Shown: positions 49,305-59,174, counted from the stretch's first letter. The stretch: DNA of 64,000 bases from Chrysogorgia sp. JL179-B06 (GCA_035772405.1 JAYKKM010000180.1:295001-359000), one strand, 5' to 3'. Numbers and translations are program-made. Notes: generated by a model from the sequence alone, not told the origin.

Positions 49305-49892
49305 TTACATTTTATCAACCAATTCACAACGTTTAAGAGTGATTTTTTCAGTATTAAGAATGTTAAAATTTGTCATTGCTGTCAAATAAAAACTACGTAT
49401 TGTACAAGCAATTTCTACACAATTAATTGGTCTTTGTCTCCAATATAGATAATCATTAAATATACAAAAAATAAAATAAGAAGTAAGATTATCATAACAA
49501 TGAAATTTTTCAGGAAAATTGTCATTTAACCAAACGTTAATTGTTTCTTTAGAATAAGGAAAACAGAAGTTTAATAAATTATGTTCCATATACGTTGAAA
49601 ATAAACATTGAAAATGTTTTAATATACAATCAGGAACAAGTTCTTTTTCTTTATCTTGAAACAGTTGAATTACAAAAAAACAACTCCCGTCGATATCTTC
49701 TTTCAAATAAAAATATATTTTAATCGTGTAAATTGTAGATGCATAGTTATCTGAAATCTTCAATAATACATGGTACGCTTCAATTCCATCTTCATTCGAA
49801 CTAAAACTGTCAATAAAATCCCAAATATATCTACATGTCAAATATCCATCAGTATATCTTGAAGGATCCATTTGACTGACCAATACATCCAT
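49305..49892 (-). CDS. Unknown 195-codon protein
   Basis: MDPSRYTDGYLTCRYIWDFIDSF, AYHVLLKISD, a strand pair and several aromatic helices (HFQCLFSTYMEHNLLNFCF, YFIFCIFNDYLYW). It is followed upstream by the exonuclease-like gene, 22 bases away and on the same strand, so likely one transcript. No family recognised. Confidence 0.6.
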   Translation of the reverse strand: MDVLVSQMDPSRYTDGYLTCRYIWDFIDSFSSNEDGIEAYHVLLKISDNYASTIYTIKIYFYLKEDIDGSCFFVIQLFQDKEKELVPDCILKHFQCLFSTYMEHNLLNFCFPYSKETINVWLNDNFPEKFHCYDNLTSYFIFCIFNDYLYWRQRPINCVEIACTIRSFYLTAMTNFNILNTEKITLKRCELVDKM

Positions 49893-49914
49893 TCTTAAAA
49901 CACTACATTAATGT

Positions 49915-50565
49915 TCAATGTTTCAAACTTTTATTGAGTGATAAAAAATATTGTTGTTTCCATACTCTATTTATTTTTTCCATAATTTGAATACTAAACA
50001 AAATTATTTCATACAACGAACAATGATGAATCTGTGATTCATGATATTTACAACATTTTTCTTTAATATTATACTTTTCAATTAATGTAGAATATTTTTC
50101 AATATTAAAATGTTCCAAATTGACACATGATAACTTAAGTTTTGCACATAATATAGACTCCAAAGTTCCACCTTTATATCCAAAAACATAAGAGTGTGAT
50201 CCATAAACCCATTTCAGTCGATCAATTATTTCTTTTTGATCCAAATAGCGGTGTTGTTTTTTATTCACATAATACAATCCGTGTAAACGTTTCTGACAAA
50301 TAATAGTTTTTCTTTCTAAATAATTCAAATCTTTAAAATCAGGTAATGATGAATCGTAGCATTGGAAAGATTCAAAATATCCATTTTCTAAACAAATCAC
50401 CGATACCTCGCGATAAATCCATCGATGATTTAAATAAAAAGCTTCACAATCAATCACATGTGTAATTTTTTTCAAATAATGGCTCGCTGATTCTTTTAAA
50501 AAAGACTTATCTTTAATAGAGTTATAGGGACAATCCAAACGCGTTAACTCATCGTATAAACTCAT
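49915..50565 (-). CDS. Predicted exonuclease-like (RNase H fold) protein
   Basis: 216 codons. VIDCEAFYLNHRWIYREVSVI looks like an exonuclease I motif (D-x-E); RLHGLYYVN, VFGYKGGTLESILC, VNLEHF and CCKYHESQIHHCSLYEII continue a pattern I associate with uncharacterised invertebrate and Polinton proteins with a nuclease-like fold. A CC-x-x-H...HC cluster may bind metal. Role could be DNA repair or end processing. Open frame; the relic keeps only its N-terminus. Confidence 0.45.
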   Translation of the reverse strand: MSLYDELTRLDCPYNSIKDKSFLKESASHYLKKITHVIDCEAFYLNHRWIYREVSVICLENGYFESFQCYDSSLPDFKDLNYLERKTIICQKRLHGLYYVNKKQHRYLDQKEIIDRLKWVYGSHSYVFGYKGGTLESILCAKLKLSCVNLEHFNIEKYSTLIEKYNIKEKCCKYHESQIHHCSLYEIILFSIQIMEKINRVWKQQYFLSLNKSLKH

Positions 50566-50958
50566 AACTAAATTTTTAAATGTTTTTATCCGAATATTTA
50601 TACTATTTTTCCGACTAATAAAACTATATCATTTATTCAAAATTTGTCGATTGGTTAATAGTATTAAGTTGTGATTGGTGTTCAACTATCCATCAATCAA
50701 AAAATTTCAACAAATATGATTGGTTAGATTTTAAGTTATTGAAAGCTGATTGGTTAAATAATTCAACAACTGTCAATCAAACAATTTCAACACACTGATT
50801 GGTTAGATTTTAAACTCGTGAAAGCTCATTGGTTAAATAATTGTACCCACCCTATAAACAAATATAAAAACCCAACCCAACGGTCTACACCCCCTAAAAG
50901 CAATCATATCCTATAGAGGAAGGTTATACCCTAAAAAGTACAAGAAAAAATAAGAAAA
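50566..50958. promoter_or_regulatory. Divergent CCAAT-array promoter
   Basis: Six ATTGG boxes, mostly TGATTGGTTA, lie at about 50649, 50673, 50718, 50748, 50797 and 50828, partly as a tandem 78-bp repeat. They sit between 50565 (minus) and 50959 (plus). TATAAAAA at 50863-50870 serves the plus strand. The relic keeps a similar array (11680-11815). Likely NF-Y-type sites. Confidence 0.65.
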
Positions 50959-51192
50959 ATGGATCGGGAAATTCAACTCAAAGATGTGAAGGCCTATCAC
51001 TATGATGGTGGCAACTTTTGTGTGTTTCTCATGAAAGAGAGACCGAAGGAAAATGAGACCGAACCGAAAGTACCGCTAACAAGAGCGAACAAAAGAAAAG
51101 CAGTTAAAGAAATAAATGCGTGGGGGGAGCTGATGCACCAGTGCTTGGAGGACGTGATAGAGGAAAAAAAAAGAAAAACTCTTGAACAATAA
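50959..51192 (+). CDS. Small right-end protein with basic segment
   Basis: 77 codons: VKAYHYDGGNFCVFLMKERPK, RANKRKAVKEINAWGELMHQCLEDVIEEKKRK. Conserved with 11848-12060 in the relic, which keeps the YDGGNFCVF and AW/SWGxxM parts. A beta-strand then helix arrangement. Possibly an early regulatory protein; unknown. Confidence 0.6.
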   Translation: MDREIQLKDVKAYHYDGGNFCVFLMKERPKENETEPKVPLTRANKRKAVKEINAWGELMHQCLEDVIEEKKRKTLEQ

Positions 51193-51263
51193 AAAACATT
51201 TTTAATAAAAAACCTTGTACCGAAAATCTATACTAATTATTTTAAAATACTATTTTTTGTCTT

Positions 51264-51698
51264 TTATTCTACCGATAGTTGTTTGAGTTTTTTTCGGGAA
51301 TAATAAAGCTTCTTATAATCGGCTAATTTACAGCATCTATCCTCATCCCAACATTTCCCTGTTAAAGCGCGTCGACGTCCATATTGAATCAGCGTCGAAG
51401 CCTCATAAGTGCGACCCGCGTAGTGATATATATCCCCGATAAAAGATCGACAAACTTCTGCGGGTATTAAAAGCCATTTCCACACTTTATCTTCATAACA
51501 CGGGTCTTTAAAAATGACCATCCCTTGAAGATATCCTCGACTAGTTTCAGTAGGGCAACTACATTCAAAGAACGATATTTCTTCCATGTTAAAAAGACAC
51601 CATAGTGTACCAATAGTTTGCGCTGCAATAAGCATTTGATCGGCGCGTTCTTTAGTACGACAACCAAAAGTCCAAGTCTTTCGCTTTGGGGAATACAA
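51264..51698 (-). CDS. Rep-like protein 2
   Basis: 144 codons, about 35-40% like 22059-22508 by eye: RKTWTFGCRTKERADQM, ISFFECSCPTETSRGYLQGMVIF, IYHYAGRTYEASTLIQYGRR, a Cys/Asp-rich ending and a basic tail. YLQG occupies the HLQG place of Rep motif II, again without its His, and a Tyr is present in the IQYG segment near motif III. Two such genes at opposite ends of the element, with different promoters, suggest an old duplication. Possibly DNA-binding at the termini. Confidence 0.5.
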   Translation of the reverse strand: MYSPKRKTWTFGCRTKERADQMLIAAQTIGTLWCLFNMEEISFFECSCPTETSRGYLQGMVIFKDPCYEDKVWKWLLIPAEVCRSFIGDIYHYAGRTYEASTLIQYGRRRALTGKCWDEDRCCKLADYKKLYYSRKKLKQLSVE

Positions 51699-51920
51699 CT
51701 ATTCAAAAATACTGATGTTTAACGTTTAGTACCGCTTTTTTATAGCTAAAATTTATATAACAACACGAATTCACACAGACAAATAAATATATTTTATGAA
51801 ATGATATTGACCCTAGCAACGGGAGTCGTATTTCACATACCGCACGCAAACTGAAATTGTATAATCAATCCAAATAAATCAGTCATATTGTGAAAAGTTG
51901 AACTCTTACTATCTAGAAGA

Positions 51921-52115
51921 TCAACCCCTGACGATTTTGAAATTGAACATATGCTTTTCTTTTCTTTTATGTAATCTCAATGGATTATAATATTGGGTAG
52001 TTGATAGCGACAAATCGTGCCCGAAAACATCTGGCTGAAAATACATCCCACTTGACGGATTATAATATTGACGGCGTAGGTACGGATAGACGTGCGCAAA
52101 AACATCTGTCAACAT
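51921..52115 (-). CDS. Small protein with internal repeat
   Basis: 64 codons with two copies of DVF[A/G]H...QYYNP, matching a DNA-level repeat (ATTATAATATTG, AAACATCTG) of about 65 bp. A basic end (RLHKRKEK). Could be a real small protein or a repeat-derived frame. Confidence 0.35.
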   Translation of the reverse strand: MLTDVFAHVYPYLRRQYYNPSSGMYFQPDVFGHDLSLSTTQYYNPLRLHKRKEKHMFNFKIVRG

Positions 52116-52229
52116 GACTCAACATCGTTCTAACGAAAAATAGTGTTTCAGATTTTATTTTTATAATATAAAAACGATATGGAATCACAACAGTCTTTAA
52201 CTTTATATTATACATCTACGTTTTTTAGC

Positions 52230-52487
52230 CTATTACTAAAAATAAAAAGCCAAAATTTAACCTTGACCGCGAATGTTAATAACAAAATACTTCACATTCC
52301 ATTAATGACCTTGACCGAATCGGGATAACATTTCTAAAAATAAAATATGGCATTCTCTCAAAAAACCTTGAAAGACCTTAACCCTTTAAACCAATGAAAC
52401 ACGCTGAAAATAAACCAATGAAATCATTTTTACTATTTTATAAAATATATATAAGAACCTCGGTTTTCATACATTTTTAAAAATCAG
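52230..52487 (+). promoter_or_regulatory. GACCTTGAC/CCAAT promoter
   Basis: ACCTTGACC (about 52260), AATGACCTTGACC (about 52304), AACCTTGAAAGACCTTAACC (about 52365), CCAATGAAA twice and TATATATAAG at 52446-52455 precede the ATG at 52488. The order is preserved in the relic. Confidence 0.55.
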
Positions 52488-53201
52488 ATGGCTAGAATCA
52501 GACATGGCAGACCAAAACATATCCCGTACAAAGACGAAGAAAAGAATATGCAAGAAACAACATCGAGCTATGGAAAAGGGAAAGGTTTTTCACAAATGGC
52601 GCAACTACGCAGCGAAATTTTACAGAAACAGTGGGGGCTTTACATCTCAGATATATCCTCGGAGTCAGAGTCTGACGATGAACAAGAAGAGGTAAAATTA
52701 ATCGACGATGTTTGCAAAATCATTGAGTCTACAACACCACCACCACTACCATTATCACCCTATCCGCTTACCCCACTAGAAGAAATACCAATACCAGATC
52801 TACCTCCTCCTCTTCCTACCCAAAAGCATATTGTCGACGATGTCTTACAAGTACCGGCGATAAATATTCCCGAAACGTTCCCAGACGAAGTGTTACCGGC
52901 GATAAATCTCTCCGAAGAAAACGTGCTCGCATTACAAGCACCAAGCGAAAACTTCATCACAATACAAGAAGAAGCGTCAACATTATTTGATTTATCAAAC
53001 ACTCTTGACTTTGATAATTTAATTCCTGACAATCTATTGATGCAACAGTTAATCTCATCTTTTCCTCCCTCATTACCAACAAATGCTATACATTTATCCC
53101 CCCCACCCCCACTACCTATGCTACAGGTAATGGGTATTGAAGATGAAGAAGAACCAGATAGGATCAAACAATTTAAAAAACAGTTAATATATAAAAGTTA
53201 A
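52488..53201 (+). CDS. Pro-rich, acidic putative regulatory protein
   Basis: 237 codons. MARIRHGRPKHIPYK basic start; SDISSESESDDEQEEVKL acidic stretch; long Pro-rich parts (TPPPLPLSPYPLTPLEE, DLPPPLPT); repeated PAINIPE/PAINLSE units; hydrophobic-acidic segments (STLFDLSNTLDFDNLI) like activation domains; basic end. Mostly disordered. It could be a transcription-regulating early protein in the style of small DNA virus adaptor proteins; unproven. The relic retains the first codons only. Confidence 0.55.
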   Translation: MARIRHGRPKHIPYKDEEKNMQETTSSYGKGKGFSQMAQLRSEILQKQWGLYISDISSESESDDEQEEVKLIDDVCKIIESTTPPPLPLSPYPLTPLEEIPIPDLPPPLPTQKHIVDDVLQVPAINIPETFPDEVLPAINLSEENVLALQAPSENFITIQEEASTLFDLSNTLDFDNLIPDNLLMQQLISSFPPSLPTNAIHLSPPPPLPMLQVMGIEDEEEPDRIKQFKKQLIYKS

Positions 53202-53462
53202 CAGGTGTTGAAACAGTAGTGTATATAAATATTAATAGTGATGAGGATAATGATATCATTGTTAGAGATTTAGATTCATATAGACAATTAAAATTTATAT
53301 TTTGAGAAAAAGAAAGAATAATAAGAAAATTTAATGTATATAAAAATAATAGAATAGGAATTAGATTATTAGAAAGAAACTATCGGAAAACATTTAAGAA
53401 AATAGAAAAAACACGTAATGAAAGTATTTTTAAAAAAAAGAATTTTAAAAAAGTTGTATAGA
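53202..53462 (+). pseudogene. Possible broken frame after the Pro-rich gene
   Basis: A frame (NINSDEDNDIIVRDLDSYRQLKFIF, a TGA at about 53303, then a Lys/Asn-rich part ending FKKVV) lies between 52488-53201 and a TA microsatellite. No start codon is clear. Weakly supported. Confidence 0.3.
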
Positions 53463-53472
53463 AAATAAACGG

Positions 53473-53476
53473 TTTG

Positions 53477-53509
<33 letters not shown>

Positions 53510-53515
53510 ATATGT
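53473..53515. repeat. (TA)n microsatellite
   Basis: A TA run at the start of the next gene region, extended by TGTGTG. Confidence 0.9.
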
Positions 53516-53551
53516 GTGTGTGTGAAATTTGTTTTTTACTTCCAAATAAAA

Positions 53552-53956
53552 ATGGATATCATTCTCGAAGAACTTGCAAGAAACAATATTAAATACAAAA
53601 AATTGAAACCCTTAATACAAAAATGTATTACAAATCAAGAGAATATGTTGAAAAACATTATTTTACAAATCGATAGTCAACAAATGGAATTGGTTTATAA
53701 ACAAATGGAACGTTATGAAACAGGACATATCATCGCGTTTTATTCCTTAATTCATTTTTTTTTCGATGGAAAATATGTTGGAGAAAAAGAAATTGAACTA
53801 ATTCAATATTGGACAAGATTAACAATTACAGATTTTAAAACTTCAAAAAAAACAATTTTATTAGAAAATCCTTTATTTACATTTCCTTTTTATTTTTACA
53901 CTTTTATTACAATATTATTTACTATGATGTCACAACATCATATAATTTTATTTTAA
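53552..53956 (+). CDS. Small protein with C-terminal membrane segment
   Basis: 134 codons from the ATG at 53552. Helical N-part (ILEELARNNIKYKKLKPLIQKCI, MLKNIILQIDS) and a hydrophobic end FTFPFYFYTFITILFTM. Its 3' end overlaps the minus gene 53922-54476 by 35 bases. Unknown. Confidence 0.5.
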   Translation: MDIILEELARNNIKYKKLKPLIQKCITNQENMLKNIILQIDSQQMELVYKQMERYETGHIIAFYSLIHFFFDGKYVGEKEIELIQYWTRLTITDFKTSKKTILLENPLFTFPFYFYTFITILFTMMSQHHIILF

Positions 53957-54476
53957 ACTGTCTATAATCAAAAAGATAATTATATGCTTGTAAATACCCT
54001 ATCAGATAAGCTTCTAGATATTCGTGTATATTACCTTGATCAAAATATTTTTTTAAATATGGTGTTAATAAATTATAATCTAATAATTCTAACCCATATT
54101 TGTGATAATACATTCCAAATGTATCCGGTGAATTATCTATAGTTACAGGGAATGAATGAATTATTTGCGTTTCAGAAAATAGTATATCGAAAAAAGTTTC
54201 ACATCTCAAAAGTTGGGTATCAAAAATATAATCATTTATAGGGTTAGCAAAAAAAAGTGGATTTTTGCTTACAATTTTTATACCTACAATGATGATTACT
54301 ATCAATATAAGGAATACTAAAATTATAATCAATGCGATTAACTCTTTCCCTACGGGCGCAGTTAAAATGGGTCGTTGATGACCCGCAAAGTCGTCAATCG
54401 AAAAACACGGCACACGGTAACGCAAGATTAAAAATTGAAATTCGACAAGCGCCAGGAACATGAAATCCACGCACAC
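53922..54476 (-). CDS. Membrane protein, single segment
   Basis: 184 codons. After an N-terminal soluble part, ELIALIIILVFLILIVIIIVGIKIV (about residues 45-69) is a clear membrane helix; a soluble C-part of about 110 residues follows (FDTQLLRCETFFDILF, MYYHKYGLELLDYNLL). Might be a viral envelope-like or accessory membrane protein. Upstream sequence to 54670 has no gene. Confidence 0.5.
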   Translation of the reverse strand: MCVDFMFLALVEFQFLILRYRVPCFSIDDFAGHQRPILTAPVGKELIALIIILVFLILIVIIIVGIKIVSKNPLFFANPINDYIFDTQLLRCETFFDILFSETQIIHSFPVTIDNSPDTFGMYYHKYGLELLDYNLLTPYLKKYFDQGNIHEYLEAYLIGYLQAYNYLFDYRQFKIKLYDVVTS

Positions 54477-54672
54477 GCCAAGTTTGATTTGATTTCATCA
54501 ACAATTCTGCGATTGGTGGCATTTTGAGTTTTCAAGATGCTATGCGGGCGTGCAAGATGGCCTTTTCTGGAAAAATGTAAATTTTGCAACCTGATTTATG
54601 ATAATTAATGCTAATTTATATTAACATAAGGTGTTTTGTTCGGGAAATTTAAAAGAACAAGTAAAAGCCGGT

Positions 54673-55437
54673 TTATTGGGCTTCCAGAAAATGTATAGCT
54701 TTCGCAACAGTTATGGTTATTTCAAGAGATATCAATAGAACAACGTGGTCGTTCAATTTTTGATGTTTTTCAGCCGTAATGAAAGAGTTAAGATCAATAT
54801 CCGTTAAATTATTATTTTCAATTCTACCATGAGGGTTATGTTTTGGACAATAAAAAATAAAACATGCTGCTATGAAAAATATATTATATCTAAAAGTTTG
54901 AGAATTATTAGCTAGACACGCTAATAAAAAATAAGGTGCAACAGTTAATAAATAAAGCGAAAGATCAATTAAAAGGGGGTACTCAACGTCTCTATCTATT
55001 TTATAAAGCATGTGAAATATAAGTTTTCTACCAATCCCAAAGGGAATCGGTAAACGATTCATTTCCTGTGAAGGTGAAACAATAGGGGATATAAAATGAT
55101 AATTATCATTATAAAAATATTGCGGTCTTGTTTTAGTAATATATAAACTATCTAAGTAGATATTATCTAAACTAAATAATGAAGATAATAAACAAGGGTT
55201 CTTTGATAATACAAGCTCGTGAGAATATCTATGTAAAACATATTTGTCACTACTGTCAATACATGGAACAATGTATTTTGCTTTTCGTCCTTGTTGAATG
55301 GTCCAACATTTATAAAGTTTCATGTCTTTAACGTCTGGATCGTTTAATCGTAACAAACAAAATCCCGTGTAAAATTTTGCAAAAACATCTGTTTCAATCT
55401 GTAAACAACCAATAATTTCACCACAATAGTAATTCAA
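54673..55437 (-). CDS. Unknown 254-codon protein
   Basis: MNYYCGEIIGCLQIETDVF, KYIVPCIDSSDKYVLHRY, SHELVLSKNP, IPFGIGRKLIFHMLYKI and a hydrophobic LLIDLSLYLLTVAPYFLLACLAN, FFIAACFIFYC. Possible membrane attachment. Last gene before the right TIR. No family recognised. Confidence 0.5.
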   Translation of the reverse strand: MNYYCGEIIGCLQIETDVFAKFYTGFCLLRLNDPDVKDMKLYKCWTIQQGRKAKYIVPCIDSSDKYVLHRYSHELVLSKNPCLLSSLFSLDNIYLDSLYITKTRPQYFYNDNYHFISPIVSPSQEMNRLPIPFGIGRKLIFHMLYKIDRDVEYPLLIDLSLYLLTVAPYFLLACLANNSQTFRYNIFFIAACFIFYCPKHNPHGRIENNNLTDIDLNSFITAEKHQKLNDHVVLLISLEITITVAKAIHFLEAQ

Positions 55438-56233
55438 AAGTCCAAAAAGTGTTCATCGAGGACACATCTCTCTCTCTTGCTCTCTCTCTCTCTGTCTTTA
55501 TTTTTTTTTTATAAATGCAAATAACTTTTACATTTTTATTTTGAAAATCATTTTTACTTTTTATATTTTTAAAAAAATAATTACTTTTTTTTTGCTTTGC
55601 TCCTACTACTACTGTGTGTATGCTCGCTTGAAAGTCGTACTCTCAAAAAGTGCGAAGCGCTTGAACCCTCCAATGAGCTGTAGTATTTATTACTAACCAG
55701 CATTGGTGCGCATTCAACCCGCAGTACTCTTGTAAATCGCGACTGGTTTAGACTTTATTGTCTGGTCTTCCTCTCTAAAAAAGAGGTTGATCTCAGGTGG
55801 GACTAGTCCATAGCGACATTTAGCTCACCGCCAGATCGATCGATTGCTTGTTGTACGTTATGGGCTTTTGGATGTTAGCATGTGGTGAAAGAGCTAGCTA
55901 AAGTAACACCTAGTTTCACAGGAGTATTTTTATTTTTTGTTTTTATTTTTATTTTTTGTCATTCAAGTTGACTAATGCAAAGCAAGTACTGACGTCTTTT
56001 GCTAGATGGATTTAAAGAGCTGTGATGGAACAGGAACAGAATATTTAGTAACAGATTTTTAGTGTTTCATACAATCGATGACCAGTAACGTCTGATCATC
56101 AATTATACGGAACACGAAAATTCTGCGACTAAATTTTCTGTTCTTGGTCCATCACTGCTCTCTAACCCCATCTAGCATCTGCGACAGCACTTATTCAACT
56201 CATAATTCAATGCACTATATATACACTATATAT
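55438..56233. other. Right-end non-coding region
   Basis: A CTCTCTCT repeat (55475-55494), T-rich tracts, and a 0.5-kb stretch of higher GC (about 55610-56130) whose ends I cannot define, maybe an inserted repeat. No convincing gene. A 61-codon frame at 56144 runs into the TIR and is not supported. Confidence 0.4.
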
Positions 56234-56947
56234 CTTTTCCCAAAAAACCTTTTCCAAAAAAATAATACCCTATTTACTTCCGGTATATCACCTTACACCT
56301 CATTCAAGCTCTGGTCGTCGTTGAGGTAACATCTCCGTCGCGCACGCTCATTTCTTATTTTTTTTTTTTAAATACTTTTTTACAATTCCTTTTTTTTTTA
56401 TAAAATACAATTCAACATGTTCTATTTTTAAAAATATTTCAACCATTTTTATATATTTTTATTTTTTTATATTTTAACCTTTTTTTTCAAAATTCATGTT
56501 TTTTGTTTTCATATTTTTTTTTTTAAAATAGTACTACTACTAATTCACATGTATCTTTTTATTTTTTTTTTCAAATATATATTTTTCTTCCATTAACTTT
56601 TTTTTCCAAATACATTTTTTCTCTTCACTTCGTGCGGCGGCCATGTTTGCTTCCCGACGAAAAGGACAAGTAAAACAACAACTACCATCTTCGTGTGTAA
56701 GGGATTGGCACTTGGCTCTCAAACTGATCAAATTGCAATAAGTATTGATTTGAATTGACTTCCCCTCCTGAGCTATTAGTTATTAACTAGCTCACAGCTT
56801 GAGCCATTTTGGGACACCTCCCTGGAAATGATGCGATACCCTTTTCTCTGATTGGTCAATTCAAATCAATACTGCAATCTGATTGGTTAAGAGCTAGTGC
56901 CAATCCCTTACACATGAATAATATATATATATCTATATACGACTACT
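56234..56947 (-). repeat. Polinton right terminal inverted repeat
   Basis: It ends ...TATATACGACTACT at 56947, the inverse of the left AGTAGTCGTATATA, directly followed by host AAAAGGCCGC. It includes the inner hairpin arms (about 56693-56760 and 56860-56922). 714 bp against 725-730 bp on the left. Confidence 0.9.
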
Positions 56948-57769
56948 AAAAGGCCGCAAACAAAGAGCGAAGTGCAACGATATATTTTCCGATTGGCTTC
57001 CTGTTCATTGTGGGGTTCTGCAAGGAAGTCTACTAGGACCTTTATTATTCAACATCTTTATCAATGACGTTGATATTATAGTTACCAGCTCATCCCTACG
57101 TCTTTATGCCGACGACACGACAAATTATGCTTCTGACCAATGTCCTACTAGATTGGAATTCGCCATTAACGAAGACATAAAATCATTGGAACTTTGGTTT
57201 GAGAACAATTTTTTCTCGGTGAACACTAGCAAAACACAAGCTACAGGTATGTTAATGGTAAATCTAACTATGAGTATGATCTCAAAGTCGGTGGCCTGTC
57301 AATTCCAATCGACAATAGCCTCAAAATTTTGGGTGTTACTTTAGATAAGCGTTTATCATATGTACATCACATTAAGGAATTGCTCAAGAAAGTATACGCC
57401 AAAGTAGCAGTTTTGCGACGTATAAGACGCTTGGTTCCTATGGAAGTATCAATAAAATTCTATAAGGCTTACATCCTATCACACTTCGAATATTGTAGTC
57501 CAGTCCTTCTTGGCATTGGAAAATGTTTAAGCAAGAAAATGGAAGCTGCAAATTATTATGCCCTTAAATCGCTTCTTAATATGGGTAACACTATCAATTA
57601 TGAATCACTTTTGAACATGGCATCAGTTTGCAGTCTGGAACAAAGACGGTTTGAACGATCTCTCATTTTGGTATTTAAATGTACGAGATTCCATGGAGCT
57701 CAGTATATTTCTAACTTGTTTAAACTACGGACTTCTTGTTATAATCTTAGAAATAGCGGACTTAATTAG
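56948..57769 (+). pseudogene. Non-LTR retrotransposon RT, right half
   Basis: Continuation of the gene cut at 19004: KGRKQ..., GVLQGSLLGPLLFNIF (palm B-like), LRLYADDT (YADD catalytic box), then, after a frameshift near 57320, GVTLDKRLSYVHHI and the usual helical C-terminus (VPMEVSIKFYKAYILSHFEYC). The class is CR1/Jockey-like. Left flank AAAAG and right flank AAAAG identify the Polinton target site. Confidence 0.85.
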
Positions 57770-58183
57770 GTTAACATTTTCGTTCACCTTACTTACCCGT
57801 TTGGTTGGTTAGGTGTAAGCTGTTGGCCGAGGGGGCCTTGGACTGGAGCGAGTAGTGGTACTTGGATTCAGGTTAAGATCCAACCAGGTGGTATCTTGAA
57901 CTGACCACCCCCTCAGGACAGGTTACACCTTCACACCAATAAATTGGTGGAAATTTGACTTACTGTTCTTTGTAGATTTGATTACAGGGAGGGATGGTGA
58001 GTTTACGATTTCGTGGAGCTCTTGATAATGCGTGACACCGCTATTCAAGCAAGTGCGCTAATGGGGAGTGCGCAACAGTTCGTGCCAGTCTCCAGACCTG
58101 CTCCTCTCACCACGTGCTTGCCTCGATCGTATGCGGCGCGCGGTTACCTAGCTGTTAACCTTGGTTATTGTATAACCTCACTT
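57766..58183. mobile_element. Short insertion with 15-bp target duplication
   Basis: AAATAGCGGACTTAA stands at 57751-57765 and again at 58184-58198. The inserted 418 bp begins TTAGGTTAAC and ends GTTAACCTTGGTTATTG...CACTT. It has no ORF. The long duplication suggests target-primed retrotransposition (SINE-like). A related AACCTTGGTTATT stretch occurs near 62690. Confidence 0.75.
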
Positions 58184-58198
58184 AAATAGCGGACTTAA

Positions 58199-58530
58199 GT
58201 ACGTTATAATACTTTATATTTACATAATTCATTTACGCATATAATATTACACATATGGAATGCCCTAATTCCTATGGACATTAAGAACACTAACTCCTTA
58301 GCCCTATTTCGTTGTCAAATCTCCAAGATAGATTTTACTAGTAAACTAAATCTTGGTTGTAAGTGTGAGAGATGTTCTTGAGCTCTCACTTTTATTTTTT
58401 ATATTTTTATCTTGTACTATATATTACTGTTCTTATTCATATCTCTTGTAATATAGGTAAATAGTCGAGCATTTTTAACATGAGTCCTTGACTCGGGAAA
58501 TTCCCTATGTATCCGACTTTAAATAAATAT
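58199..58530 (+). other. 3' untranslated end of the non-LTR retrotransposon
   Basis: The sequence continues the retrotransposon after the insertion and ends CTTTAAATAAATATTG before the pentanucleotide tail. No gene. Confidence 0.55.
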
Positions 58531-58705
58531 TGTATTGTATTGTATTGTATTGTATTGTATTGTGGATTGTGGATTGTGGATTGCGGATTGCGGATTGCGG
58601 ATTGCGGATTGCGGATTGCGGATTGTGGATTGCGTTGCGTTGCGTTGCGTTGCGTTGCATTGCATTGCATTGCATTGCATTGTATTGTATTGTATTGTAT
58701 TGTAT
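58530..58705. repeat. Layered ATTGT/GGATTGC/GTTGC microsatellite
   Basis: (ATTGT)n, then (GGATTGT/GGATTGC)n, (GTTGC)n, (ATTGC)n and (ATTGT)n again. A 5- or 7-bp repeat at the 3' end of a CR1-like element is typical of its tail. All frames across it are artefacts of the repeat. Confidence 0.9.
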
Positions 58706-58974
58706 AAAAGTGTTAATTATTCTCGCGAGAGACACGCGTGTCTATTGACAATCTTTATATAATACGAACAATATATACTCACCTTAGCCTGCGCAGGGAA
58801 CTATGATGCATTAGTATAATTTCAGGGCTAAAACGAATTGTGATTGGTTGACTGGCCAGTGACTCTGAGACGATAGTTACCGCGTAGCATGGTAAGTTTT
58901 CAAATAACTTAAGTTTTCAAAAAATCATAATGCCTGCCAAAATAGATTCGCCAAAATTTTGGACGAAATGGACA

Positions 58975-59165
58975 AAATGCCATTCCATTAGATCCCAACT
59001 GCTGTTTGGCAAAGGATTGTTCACCTAATTCTCTCTCCTCGTTTGATTCCAACTCTGGCTCGTTGGAATGCCATTTGTGTAATTCCATTGTTGTGTCAGC
59101 AAGTGTCTCCGTTGACTCAGCTTTCAAGCGCTTTGCCTTGGCAAGAGTCTCTGCTCTCATGATTT
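58975..59165 (-). pseudogene. BEL/Pao RT-RNase H region fragment
   Basis: The minus strand reads AETLAKAKRLKAESTETLAD, MELHKWHSNEPELES and EQSFAKQQLG, the BEL/Pao segment after the YxDD box. It abuts the next retroelement. Confidence 0.7.
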
Positions 59166-59174
59166 GCCTCATGC

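Noticed and set aside
52760..53167. Minus-strand Gly/Ser-rich frame of 135 codons
   Set aside because: Antisense of the Pro-rich gene; no promoter or conserved feature on that strand.
58437..58762. Several frames with repeated Cys-Ile-Val or Asn-Ala-Thr
   Set aside because: All are readings of the ATTGT/GGATTGC/GTTGC microsatellite.
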